Part shown: positions 24,901 to 34,500 of the stretch, in pieces
Numbering within the stretch: the first letter of the stretch is position 1
How the letters are laid out: every line of letters begins with the position of its first letter
Source: Verrucomicrobiaceae bacterium
GTDB taxonomy: Bacteria > Verrucomicrobiota > Verrucomicrobiia > Verrucomicrobiales > Verrucomicrobiaceae
Assembly: GCA_027489965.1 (NCBI GenBank)
Contig: JAIXZA010000070.1
Coordinates: 1-36,290, forward strand
Length of the DNA: 36,290 bases
Reading direction: 5' to 3'
Position numbers and translations under genes: made by a program
The notes under the pieces: generated by a model
What the model was told of the DNA's origin: nothing
Seen by the model: the letters and a program-made list of their open reading frames with translations, nothing else
Database searches by the model: none

Positions 24901-27900
24901 GATCCACCACTGGCGGAAATGGAGGACGGACTTTCCGCCAAATCCGAAATGCTAATGGTAAACACCTCCTCATAGAACAACCCACCTGCATCCGTCGTGC
25001 GCAGCCGCACCGCATAGCTACTCTTGGTTTCATAGTTCGCGCTCGGAGTCAGTTTCAATGAAGAGCCAGAGAGGGTGAAGCTACCATTATCCGTGCTGCC
25101 GGTGCCGCTGACCAGCGTGTAAGTGAAGGTGTCACCTGCGTTCACATCGGTCGTGCTGAGGGTTCCCACCGTGGCGTTGGCCGCGTTGTTTTCAGCGATG
25201 GTCGCGGCGCTCAGGGCGATGTCCGTCGGCGCCTCGGGCGTGACGGGAGCACTACCCAGATAGTAGCCAATGTCACAAACGCCATATTGCATGCCATTAA
25301 ACCCCGAGGCCGGGTAAGTCCCTGGCGTGGCACCGTTAGCATATCGCATATCAAGGTATTCAATGACACCTGTTGGAGTCCAAACAGCTGGGAGGCCACT
25401 CTTAAAGTAGTAGTTTCCAGCGACGGAATGGAGGGCGACGACGTACTCCGACCCGGCGGTGAGTGCAACAGGCGAGGAGAGGGATACCCACTGCCAACCG
25501 TCGGAACCCGAGCTGGTGGCTGCCACGCTGGCGAGTTGGGTCTGACCGGACACACTCCATAGGATTAAAGTGAAGGGCTGACCACTGGGCAGCGGATTAT
25601 CCGATCCGAGTTCGTGAACAGTGACGTTGGCATTCGCGCGGAAACGCCAGCCACGAACACTGTCCGAAATTTCGCCACTTGTGAAATCTGCCAGGCGCGG
25701 ATCACTATCATTGAGGGGATGAACACTGACCGGAGCCACCCCCGTGCCACCCACATTGATGCGGAAGGGGTTCTCATCCGTGTCATTACTGGCAATCTGA
25801 ACAACGGATGTCTTCACACCGCCTAAGGTGGGTGAGAAGGTCACGGTGAAGGAGGTGGTGGCATTCGGGACCAGGGTCGTGAGCATCCCAGCGGTGTTCA
25901 CGGTGAAGTCACCGGGATTCCCCGTCACAGCTTTGGTCACAGCAATACCAGTGAGGTCCGCCGTGCCGTCATTGCGGATGGTGAAGGTTTGCGCGCTGCT
26001 GCTGCTGCCGGTGTTCACACTGCCGAAGTCCTGCGTGCCCGTGCTGTCCGTGAGCTGTGGGTCCGTCACAACGCCATCAAAGACGGCGATTTCAGGAGCT
26101 GGCACCACATAGGTAAAGAGTGTGTTCGCAGCATTGCTGCCTGCGGGGGTGGTGACAATCACGCTGGCGGTGCCTGCCGTGCCCGCTGGTGTGACGGCCG
26201 TGATCGTGGTGCTATTGACGACGGTCACACTCGTCGCTGCAGCGCCGCCAAAGGTAACGCCAGTGGCTCCCGTGAAGTTCGTGCCCGTCATCGTCACACT
26301 CGTGCCACCTGCCGTGCTGCCGCTCGCGGGGGAGACATTGCTGGTGATGGTGGGGGCGAGATCGACCTTCAGAACCACATCGTTGCCCGTGCCGCCCACG
26401 TAGGTCAGCGTTTTGTTCACGCCACCTACGGCGACCAGAGTTCCTTCGGGCTTGCCGATGAAGGTGCCGGTGGTGCTGCTGGCGGAGGCGTTGTCGACGA
26501 GGGTGAACGTATCGGACGCTGTCGGAACGAAGCCGCCGACGGCCGCCACGGTGAGCGTTGAGGCGGCGTTGATCGAGACTGCGCCGTTGGCTTTGATCTG
26601 CTTATACACGCTCGCCGAGGTTACCTCAGAGTCGAAGCCGCCCGTGGCGCTAAAGGTGACGCCTTGATGGATGTCGAGGAGCTTGTAGGCCGCCGGGCTG
26701 ATGGCAGAGCTGATGGTGATCGCGCCGCTGTTGGCGTCGCCGATGTTCAGCGTGCCAGCGGTAATGCGATCCAGCTCAGCATCGGTGAGGCCAAGCGTGC
26801 CCGCGCTGTCGGCGGCCCCCAGGTTGATCAGGCTGCCTGTGGAGAGCTGGCGAACCGTTGCCTGATTCGCCCCCGCGTCGATCGTTGCATTCGTCGCATC
26901 GATTCTCACATCATCACCAACAAGATTCACAGCCCCACTGCCGGACGATGATGTGATGGCGCTTGCACCAAAGGTACCGAGCTGGACTCCAGCGGAGGTT
27001 GTGGCAGTCGCAGCGCTACCTTGCAGGGTGATAGCGCCGGAGCCGGACGAGGTCACCAATGCGCCGCCGGCACCTCCCAAGGAGAGGCCGTAATGCTCTG
27101 TCGTACCCGTCCCTGCCGTTCCCACGATGCTAATGTTGCCAGAACCTGTGGAGGTAACTTGCGTGCTGGGGCCAAATCTCACACCGCTATCGTACGAGCC
27201 GCTGCCAGCACCGCCAGTTCCGATGATCTGGAGATCGCCACCCACGACGCTGATAGACGCAGCTTGGATTCCCACCCCTTCCACGAAATTCGTGCCAGCG
27301 CCGCCCGTTCCAGTGATCGTGATCGCACCGCTCCCTGCTGCGGATACCACAGAATTCCCTTGGATCCTCACGCCGGATTGAGAGGTGGAAGCGCCAAGAC
27401 CGCCCTTGCCCGTCAACTGAATATCACCCGTGCCGGAAGTGCTGATCGAAGCACCCGTCAATGAGATGCCATGGAAGTTTCCTGCCAGAGTTCCCACCGC
27501 ATGAGCGTCAAAAATCACTCCGCCATTCTCGGAGGCAAAGCTCGACCCGGCTGCGAGTGCAATGCTCCGACTCACCTTCACCGTGATGGCACCCGCCCCG
27601 CTGGTGATAAGGTTCGCATTCGCCGCCACACTCACGATGTCCGTGCCCGGTATGGCGTCGTCATTCTGCATGTCCACGTCCAGATTAGCATTTGCTGCAA
27701 AGGTGATGTCGCCATTCAGGTTCACCGTGTCGTCACCAGTGCCGCCGTTGAGCGTTAGGCTCGGCAGCACGCCGGTGAAGCCACCGACGTTGATACTGTC
27801 CGTGCCTCCCGCTGCATTGACGGTGATGCTGGTCACGCTGGTGAGTGTGACCGCGCCGCTGTTCCCCACGATTTGCAGTCCGCCATTGACGCTGAAGCTA

Positions 27901-28154
27901 CGGCCCGCAGCGGCGAACTGGATGTTTCCCGCGCTCGGCTCGCTCACCGCAAGCGTGTCGCCATTGCCGCTGAGGTCCGTGACCACGATCACATTGCCCG
28001 TGGTGGCGACGGTGTAGTCCGGCGCTGCCTGTGCCTCCAACGAGAGAACCACGACGCCCAGCATTGCGATTAAGACGCGATGCCGCGACGCGATGAGTAG
28101 GTGCATTCTGATGCAGGCAAAGGCTGCAGTGAAGAAGTAACGAAGAGTTTTCAT
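21933..28154 (-). CDS. Giant secreted multidomain surface protein 1 (IPT/TIG, ASH, cadherin, PA14, NxxGxxxAF)
   Basis: About 2073 residues from the ATG at 28154, which opens an unusually long signal peptide ending LSLEAQA. By window position the order is: beta-helix/haemagglutinin-like repeats with NGGTGDDTVNLNGD (about 28000-26400), an IPT/TIG domain (26365-26105), an ASH-like domain with FGSVNTG (26100-25735), a DUF4082-like domain (25700-25250), a cadherin repeat (25240-24950), PA14 (24900-24390), two cadherin repeats (24380-23810), a second ASH-like domain (23810-23470), and a C-terminal module with NSSGVLAF and NEAGRIAF, like NxxGxxxAF tandem repeats. It has no PEP-CTERM or autotransporter end, so the anchor is unclear. 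It probably acts as an adhesin or glycan-binding surface protein. The frame also runs upstream to an ATG at 28295. Confidence 0.85.
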   Translation of the reverse strand: MKTLRYFFTAAFACIRMHLLIASRHRVLIAMLGVVVLSLEAQAAPDYTVATTGNVIVVTDLSGNGDTLAVSEPSAGNIQFAAAGRSFSVNGGLQIVGNSGAVTLTSVTSITVNAAGGTDSINVGGFTGVLPSLTLNGGTGDDTVNLNGDITFAANANLDVDMQNDDAIPGTDIVSVAANANLITSGAGAITVKVSRSIALAAGSSFASENGGVIFDAHAVGTLAGNFHGISLTGASISTSGTGDIQLTGKGGLGASTSQSGVRIQGNSVVSAAGSGAITITGTGGAGTNFVEGVGIQAASISVVGGDLQIIGTGGAGSGSYDSGVRFGPSTQVTSTGSGNISIVGTAGTGTTEHYGLSLGGAGGALVTSSGSGAITLQGSAATATTSAGVQLGTFGASAITSSSGSGAVNLVGDDVRIDATNATIDAGANQATVRQLSTGSLINLGAADSAGTLGLTDAELDRITAGTLNIGDANSGAITISSAISPAAYKLLDIHQGVTFSATGGFDSEVTSASVYKQIKANGAVSINAASTLTVAAVGGFVPTASDTFTLVDNASASSTTGTFIGKPEGTLVAVGGVNKTLTYVGGTGNDVVLKVDLAPTITSNVSPASGSTAGGTSVTMTGTNFTGATGVTFGGAAATSVTVVNSTTITAVTPAGTAGTASVIVTTPAGSNAANTLFTYVVPAPEIAVFDGVVTDPQLTDSTGTQDFGSVNTGSSSSAQTFTIRNDGTADLTGIAVTKAVTGNPGDFTVNTAGMLTTLVPNATTSFTVTFSPTLGGVKTSVVQIASNDTDENPFRINVGGTGVAPVSVHPLNDSDPRLADFTSGEISDSVRGWRFRANANVTVHELGSDNPLPSGQPFTLILWSVSGQTQLASVAATSSGSDGWQWVSLSSPVALTAGSEYVVALHSVAGNYYFKSGLPAVWTPTGVIEYLDMRYANGATPGTYPASGFNGMQYGVCDIGYYLGSAPVTPEAPTDIALSAATIAENNAANATVGTLSTTDVNAGDTFTYTLVSGTGSTDNGSFTLSGSSLKLTPSANYETKSSYAVRLRTTDAGGLFYEEVFTISISDLAESPSSISASGGSGTAITSPQLTARMVFSNTGSTANLAEADLLLAGSNVLSQFTGPIAKVDFADSGTNGRFDGVLPFPGEASIVEINSFALQVTGSIYVPTSGQWTFGVRSDDGSRIRIDGVTQLEDDSQHGEEERYVTVTLTAGMHSLDFLFFENGGGAQVELFSAPGAHSSFNGNFTLITSAPISIFEDVPANSLVTTFTAQDDDAGSTATFALVSGTGDDDNASFTLSSGGALTINNSPDYEVKNLYSIRVRATDGTGLAVDTVFQIHIKRNRAPSDIALSSTSISENNAANATVGTLSTTDVDAGDTFTYTLVSGTGSTDNGSFTISGSSLNLTPIANYETQSSYAVRVRTTDVGGLFYEEAFTISISKNEIVVHDGSHSLAAELSDGQATVIDFGSTSPNMASVRSFLVRNTGDADLTLSSITVPSGYRTNAAPTTLAPNASYGFQVSLEASTAATYSGNVVINSNDLNEAVFDFPVTGTVVASGSSPIINVGGNIAVHGTSGSNVLGGPVGSKLYSFVGSPAMNSSGVLAFAAKILHNNRSQRAGMLVGQPPVLVFSENQAAPSLPGVTHYNFNPPVINEAGRIAFIGEVRGAGVTKNVNSRCLFSNAGDGTLKLVVRTGTDVGLGSNLKTLGNFSIGGDLVIFVGTLVDNRSVLFGWDANTGLRPLMLPGQTLTVNRAPKTVRSFSILEASNASSGHGKELSVAPTGESVVTFSVVFTDGTSGVVVGSFDGSSDSGFGLAYAASQQFVDTYAAPGVLPLAKWNTFRSPGFDNTGTYYGFISQMVTNKPVGVSSTNDVGVFVDTAPGVLTLQLRENAAAPGTAAGVVFSDFTDLVLGGGDYEFLVKAAVRGTGVTANVNSGGLWALHATNGLQLVAREGSEAPDVAGSTLSKINQIALPGVAQPIFQATMKVGVGGVTTANDTGLWVVNKSGAVKLAVREGDTLNVGGTPRTVTAITALASDGAIGRRVFLADGQLTLLLTFTGGVQAHAKIVVP

Positions 28155-28187
28155 AGCAAAGATGGAAGCAGGAATAACATCGAATGA

Positions 28188-28196
28188 GGGGGGGGG
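28188..28196. promoter_or_regulatory. Homopolymeric G9 (C9 on the coding strand) tract before giant gene 1
   Basis: Nine G in a row on the plus strand, 33 bp upstream of the chosen ATG at 28154. If the longer start at 28295 is used, the tract is inside the coding sequence. Runs of this length are known to slip in replication and switch surface genes on and off in other bacteria. Switching here is inference. Confidence 0.45.
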
Positions 28197-28419
28197 AAGC
28201 GTGTGAGTGAAAAAGCCTTCCACGCACAGCAGCGGGCCTCCTAACTCAAAGAGTGAAGCAGGCAAACTTTTGTCGACGAACTGGGCAGAATTCACGAGGC
28301 CCGAATTTACCGCCCGCTGGCCGACAATTTGTGCTGCCTGAACAACCCTGGGACCGCACCTGGCGGGGAGGCTAGACCAAACGCCTGAGGCGGCTGAACT
28401 CGAGGCAGCTCAGCGTCAG

Positions 28420-28561
28420 GGCTGGTGCGCAGTGCAGAGTTCGAAGCAGATGTGCTAGCAACACCTGCATGGCTGAAGCATTCGGGTTCATCGTACGAAA
28501 AAGGCCAGAGACGCGTGTCTCTGGCCTTTGATTTAGACATCGGATCGATCCCCTGCCGCAG
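28420..28561. repeat. Duplicated 3' flank, copy 2 (downstream of giant gene 2)
   Basis: Partner of 21792-21932, about 6.63 kb away in the same orientation. Between this flank and the giant gene 1 start lie about 265 bp without a supported gene. Recombination between the two copies would delete or duplicate giant gene 1. Confidence 0.85.
28498..28529 (-). terminator. Rho-independent terminator of giant gene 2
   Basis: Same 12-bp stem as 21869-21900 with a different six-base loop and a T-tract on the minus strand. It separates giant gene 2 from giant gene 1, so the two are probably transcribed on their own. Confidence 0.92.
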
Positions 28562-31500
28562 TTACGGCACGGCGACTTTGACGTTCGCCTGCACTCCGCC
28601 TGTAAAGGTTAGCAGCAAGGTGAGCTGGCCATCGGCCAGGAACACCCGGCGTCCCACGGCTCCACCCGTGGACGTGCCGTTGACTAGGGACGTGATTGCC
28701 GTCACGGTCCGAGGTATGCCTCCTACGTTGATTGTATCACCTTCACGCACGGCCAGCTTCACTGCACCGCTTTCGTTCACCACCCACAGGCCCGTGTCAT
28801 TGGCGGTGGTCACTCCACCCACTCCGACCTTCATCGTGGCTTCAAATATCGGCTGCGCCGCGCCGGGCAGGGAAATCTGAGTGATCTTGGAAAACTTGCT
28901 GCCAGCCACACCAGGGGCTTCGCTACCTTCTCTCGCCACAAGTTGGAGGCCGTTTGTGGCGTGCAGCGCCCAGAGCCCCCCACTGTTGACGTTGACGGTG
29001 ACTCCCGTGCCGCGCACTGCAGCTTTAACAAGGAACTCGTAATCACCACCACCCAGCACGAGGTCGGTGAAGTCACTGAAGACCACTCCTGCAGCGGTGC
29101 CAGGAGCAGCGGCGTTTTCACGAAGTTGCAGTGTCAATACGCCGGGAGCGGTATCGACAAAGACGCCGAGGTCATTCGTGCTGCTGACTCCGATGAGCTT
29201 GTTGGTCACCATCTGGCTGATGAAGCCATAGTAGGTGCCCGTGTAGTCAAAACCAGGGCTGCGGAAGGTGTTCCACTTCGCCAATGGGAGCACTCGGGGC
29301 GTAGCATAGGTATCCGCGAGCTGCTGGCTGGCGGCATAGGTAAGACCGAAGCCGCTGTCACTGGTTCCATCGAAGCTGCCCACCACGACGCCGGAGGTGC
29401 CATCAGTAAACAAAACGCTGCAGGTGACCACTGATTCGCCCGTGGAAGCCACACTGATTTCTTTGCCATGACCGGAGGAGGCATTGGTGGTCTCCAGGAT
29501 GCTGAAACTCCTCACCGTCTTGGTGGCTCCGTTGGCGGTCAAGCTCTGGCCAGTGCGTATCAGCTGACGCAGGCCTGTAGTGGCGTCCCAGCCAAAGAGC
29601 ACGCTGCGTTTGTCCGCCAAAGTACCGAGGAAGATCACCAAATCACCCCCGATGGAGAAGTTACCAAGGGTCTTCAGGTTGCTGCCCAGCCCCACATTTG
29701 TGTCCGAACGGGCCACGAGCTTAAGCGTGCCATCACCGGCATTGCTGAACAGGCAGCGGCTGTTGACATTTTTCGTGACGCCCGTGCCGCGCACTTCCCC
29801 AATGAAGGCGATGTGCCCGGCCTCATTGATGACAGGAGGGCCGAAGTTGAGGTGGGTCACGCCAGGAAGACTTGGTGCAGTCTTAGTGTCATCAACGATA
29901 AGGACCGGCGGCTCGCCGACCATCATGCACGTATGCAGGGTGGCGTCAGAATGGCGAAGCTGCACCGCCGAGGCCAACACACCGCTGGAGTTCATCGCAG
30001 GCGAACCCACGAAGCTGTAAAGTCTGGCGCCGACCGGACCGCCGAGTACGTTGCTTCCCGAGGTACTCGGAGCAGCGATGTTACCACCCACAAAGACCAC
30101 TGGCGCACTGCCAGAAGCCACGACGGTGCCGGTCACAGGGAAGTTAAAGACAGCCTCGTTGAGGTCGTCACTATTGATGACCACATTGCCTGAGTAACTT
30201 GCCGCAGTGCTGGCGTCGAGTGAGACCTGGAAGCCGTAGGAGGCGTTTGGAGCCAGCGTCGCTGGGGCACCGTTGGTTCGGTAACCCGATGGCACCGTGA
30301 TGCTGGAGAGGGTGAGGTCCGCATTACCCGTGTTACGCACGAGGAAGCTGCGCACACTGGCCATGTTCGGAGCGGTGCTGCCGAAGTCGATCACTGTGGC
30401 CTGACCAGCGCTGAGTTCAGTCGCCAGACTGTGGCTGCCGTTGTAGGCGACAATTTCATTGAAGTAGGAAAGAGTCACATCGTTGCCGCTACCACCCACA
30501 TAGCTGAGTATGAGAGCACGACCGTTGTAAGTGACGGACGCTCCCTCGGCGAGCCCATTGAAGGTGCCGATAATGGCGTCCGCACCATCGTTGTTCACGA
30601 TCGTATAGACCTGATTGGCCAAAAGCGTGTAGCTACCGCTGAGCAAGAGCGTGGCTCCTGTGATGTCGAGGCGGCCAGCGACATTGAGCTGCGTGTGGCC
30701 GCTGTCTGCCGTGGCTTCGCCCATGGCAATCTTCAGAGTGCCTGTGTTCGGAATGGTCAGAGTTGAAGCCGCGCCAGTGGTCACGTCAACACCGCTGTTG
30801 CTGGCGAAGACATTCGTGCGCGGGTTAAGTCTGACATTGCCGCCCGCGCTGTCGAGCGAACCGGTGCTCAGGTCGATGTTCGCACCAGAGGCAAGGTTAA
30901 GGACTGTCGATGCACTGCGCGTGATTGCCGCACTGACAGTGACCGCACCGCTGTTCGAATCACCGATGACGAGTGTGCTGGCGGAGATCTGGTCGAGCTC
31001 AGCATCCGTCAGCCCGAGCGTCGTGGCGGAGTCATCCGCACCAAGGTTGATCCGATTGCCGTTCGTCTTTTGGCGCAGGCTGGCGATACCAGAAGTTTGG
31101 ATATCCGCGTTGCTGATCGACATGGCATCCGCATTGATGACCACATTCCCTGAGTAAGGGTTCGTGCCGTCGAAGCCGATGCGAATCGTGCCTGAGCCAT
31201 CATTTGAGGTGTAGAAATCGGCAGCCATCAAACCGCCGCTGGTGTTTGCGCCACGCGTGGCGTTGATCGTAATCGTGCCTGAGCCAGAGCTGGTCACGGC
31301 TGGGCAGAGGCCGCTCGAGTTCAAGTTGATCCCCACGCCATTGTTGATCGGCCCCGTCATCGCACCACCGACTCCAGTGAGGGTGATCGTTCCGGTGCCA
31401 GCATTGCGCACCTTGGCATTGTACACAAGCCGGATGCCCATGCCCTGGCTACCTGCGCCCCCAGTGATCGCAACAGCACCTCCGCCGGTGCTTTCGACGA

Positions 31501-34500
31501 TGGAACCATCGTTCACTTGGACTCCGTTGTTCTGGACGCCACTGTTGGTGCCGCCTGTGCCTACGAGGGTGATCGTTCCGGTGTTGGATCTGACGATCGC
31601 GCCTGGATCAATCGCTACACCCGTGGTCGAAGAGCCACCGATCCCTGCACGGCCCAAAATCACAATGTTACCGCTGCCGGTGGATTCGATCAGCACATTG
31701 CTGGCTAATACGCCATAGAAATCGCCCACCGTTTGTGTCGTCTGCTGATTGGTCTCAATGGTGATCCCGCCGTTCGCGGTCACGAGACTGGCTCCTATTT
31801 TGGACATGTTCAGCCCCGCGCTCATTTTCAGCGTCGCCGAACCGGTGCCTGAGAGGATCACGTTCACACCTGTATCGAAGTTCACGCTGTCCGTGCCCGG
31901 CGTTGCATGGTCGTCTTGCAGGTCCACCTGAAGGTTCGCATTCGTGGCAAAGGTGATGTCTCCATTCAGATTCACCGTGTCGTCGCCGGTGCCGCCATTG
32001 ACCGTGAGGCTAGGCAGCGTGCTGGTGAAGGTGTTGACGTTGATCGTGTCCGCACCTACCCCTGCGTTGACCGTAATGCTGGTCACGCTGGTGAGTGATA
32101 CCGCGCCTGAGTCGCCAGTGGTTGTAAGTGCGCCATTCACACTGAAGGTGCGGCCTGCGGCAGCCAACTGGAGGTTCCCGACGCTTGGCTCGCTGACGGA
32201 GAGTGTGTTGCCATTGGCGCTCAGGTCGGTGACCACGATGACGTTACCCGCTGTCGCGACGCTGAAGTCAGGAGTCGGCTGCACGGTGATGGTGAAAGTT
32301 TGGGCGCTGGTGGTCAGGGCGGCATTGCCATTGATCGTGGCATCGTCCGTGAGGGTGACGCCGATGGTGGCACTGCCTCCGGTTCCGTTCGGCGTGTAGG
32401 TCAACGCGCCGGTGCTGCTGTTGATGCTCGGCGCGGTGGTGAACAGGCCCGGATTGCTGTTGCTGCTGATCGCAAAGGTCAGCGTCTGCGCCACCGTCGA
32501 GTCACCATCGTCGATGCTCGTGGCCCAGCCTGCGACGGTCTGCGCGCTGCTGATGTTGTAAGGCAACAGCTGGTCCGCGCCTTTCACGAAGCTTGGCATT
32601 TCATTGGCATTGGTCACCGTGATGGTGAGGGCTTGGGAGTCATCAAGGATCGGCAAGCCGTTGTCGGTGGCCGTGACCGTGACGTCATAGACGTTGTTGC
32701 CACCGACGTCAGTAGGCGCTTCGAAGTTCGGCGCAGAGGTGAAGGTAATCACACCCGTCGCAGCGACGATACTAAACTTAGACGAATCCACACCGCCGCT
32801 GATGCTGTAGGTCTTGGTCTGACCTGCATCCACATCCGTAGCGGTGACCGTGGTCACTGCCGTGGTATTTTCGGCGACACTGATGGACGCCGCCGCGCCT
32901 CCGCCGTTGCTGGTGATGACAGGTGCTTCATTCAGAGTGATGTTGATGGTGGAAGTCACCGCCACGCTTGTTTCGGTGCCGACCAGATCGCTATTGGCAT
33001 CCGTCACCCGCCAGCTGATCGTGCGGCTAGTGGACGTCTGCGTCGGTTCCTGACTGGTGCTGCGATACGTCACACTGCGCAGCGCGGTTTGATAATTCGC
33101 CAGCGTTGCTGTTCCTGTCAGTGTCAAGACTCCTGTGCCTGAACTGTAGGAGCCGGAGATCCCGTTCTGCGTTGTCACTGCCAGCAAGTCGCCCGCGGTC
33201 AATCCAGCAGAAATCGTCGCTATGGCCCCAGTAATCTGCGTGTCGTCAGCGTCATTCACCGTCATCGTGCCATCAATGGCCGTCGCGGCATCGTATCTTT
33301 TATAGGCAAGAGTCGCTCCTGCCGTTACGACCGGCTTGTCATTGCTTGGCGTGATGGTGATGGTCGAAGTGACGGCAACACTCGTTTGTGCCCCAAGAAG
33401 GTCGCTATTGGCGTCCGTCACTGACCACGTCACCGTGCGGCTACCGGCTGTCGCGGTCGGGTCCTCACTGGTGCTTTGATACGTCACACTGCGTAGCGCA
33501 GTTTGATAATTCGCCAGCGTCGCGGTTCCTGTCAGTGTCAGAACCCCGGTTCCTGCACTGTAGGTGCCGGAAATCCCATTCTGCGTCGTCACTGCCAGCA
33601 AGTCACCCGTGGTTAATCCAGCAGAAATCGTCGCCGTTGCCCCAGTAATCTGAGTGTCATCAGCATCGTTCACGGTCATCGTGCCATCAATCGCTGTGGC
33701 GGCAGCGTTTTCTGCATAGGCAAGGGTCGCTCCTGCGGTCACGACAGGCTTGTCATTGCTTGGCGTGATGGTGATGGTCGAAGTCACGGCAACACTCGTT
33801 TGTGCCCCAGCAAGGTCGCTGTTGGCGTCCGTCACGGCCCACGTCACCGTGCGACTGCCCGCAGTCGCGGCCGGGTCCTCACTGGTGCTTTGGTAAGTCA
33901 CCCTGCGGAATGCTGCTTGATAATTCGCCAGCGTCGCCGTTCCTGTCAGTGTCAGAACACCTGTTCCTGTGCTGTAGGTGCCGGAGATCCCATTCAATGT
34001 CGTCACCGCCAGCAAGTCGCCCGTGGTCAATCCAGCAGAAATCGTCGCTATGGCCCCAGTAATCTGTGTGTCGTCAGCGTCGTTGACCGTCATCGTGCCA
34101 TCAATCGCCGTCGCGGCAGCGTTTTCTACATAAGCGAGGGTCGCGCCGGCCGTCACGACTGGCTTGTCATTGCTTGGCGTAATGGTGATGGTCGAAGTGA
34201 CGGCAACACTCGTTTGTGCTCCAACAAGGTCGCTGTTGGCGTCCGTCACTGCCCACGTCACCGTGCGATTCACCGCCGTCACCGTCGGGTCCTCACTGGT
34301 GCTTTGATAGGTCACACTGCGTAGCACGGTCTGATAATCCGCCGGCGTCGCTGTTCCACTCAATGTCAGAACACCTGCACTGTAAGTACCGGATATCCCG
34401 TTCTGCGTCGTCACTGCCAGCAAGTCGCCAGCGGTTAATCCAGCAGAAATTGTCGCCGTTGCCCCAGTAATCTGTGTGTCATCAGCATCGTTCACGGTCA

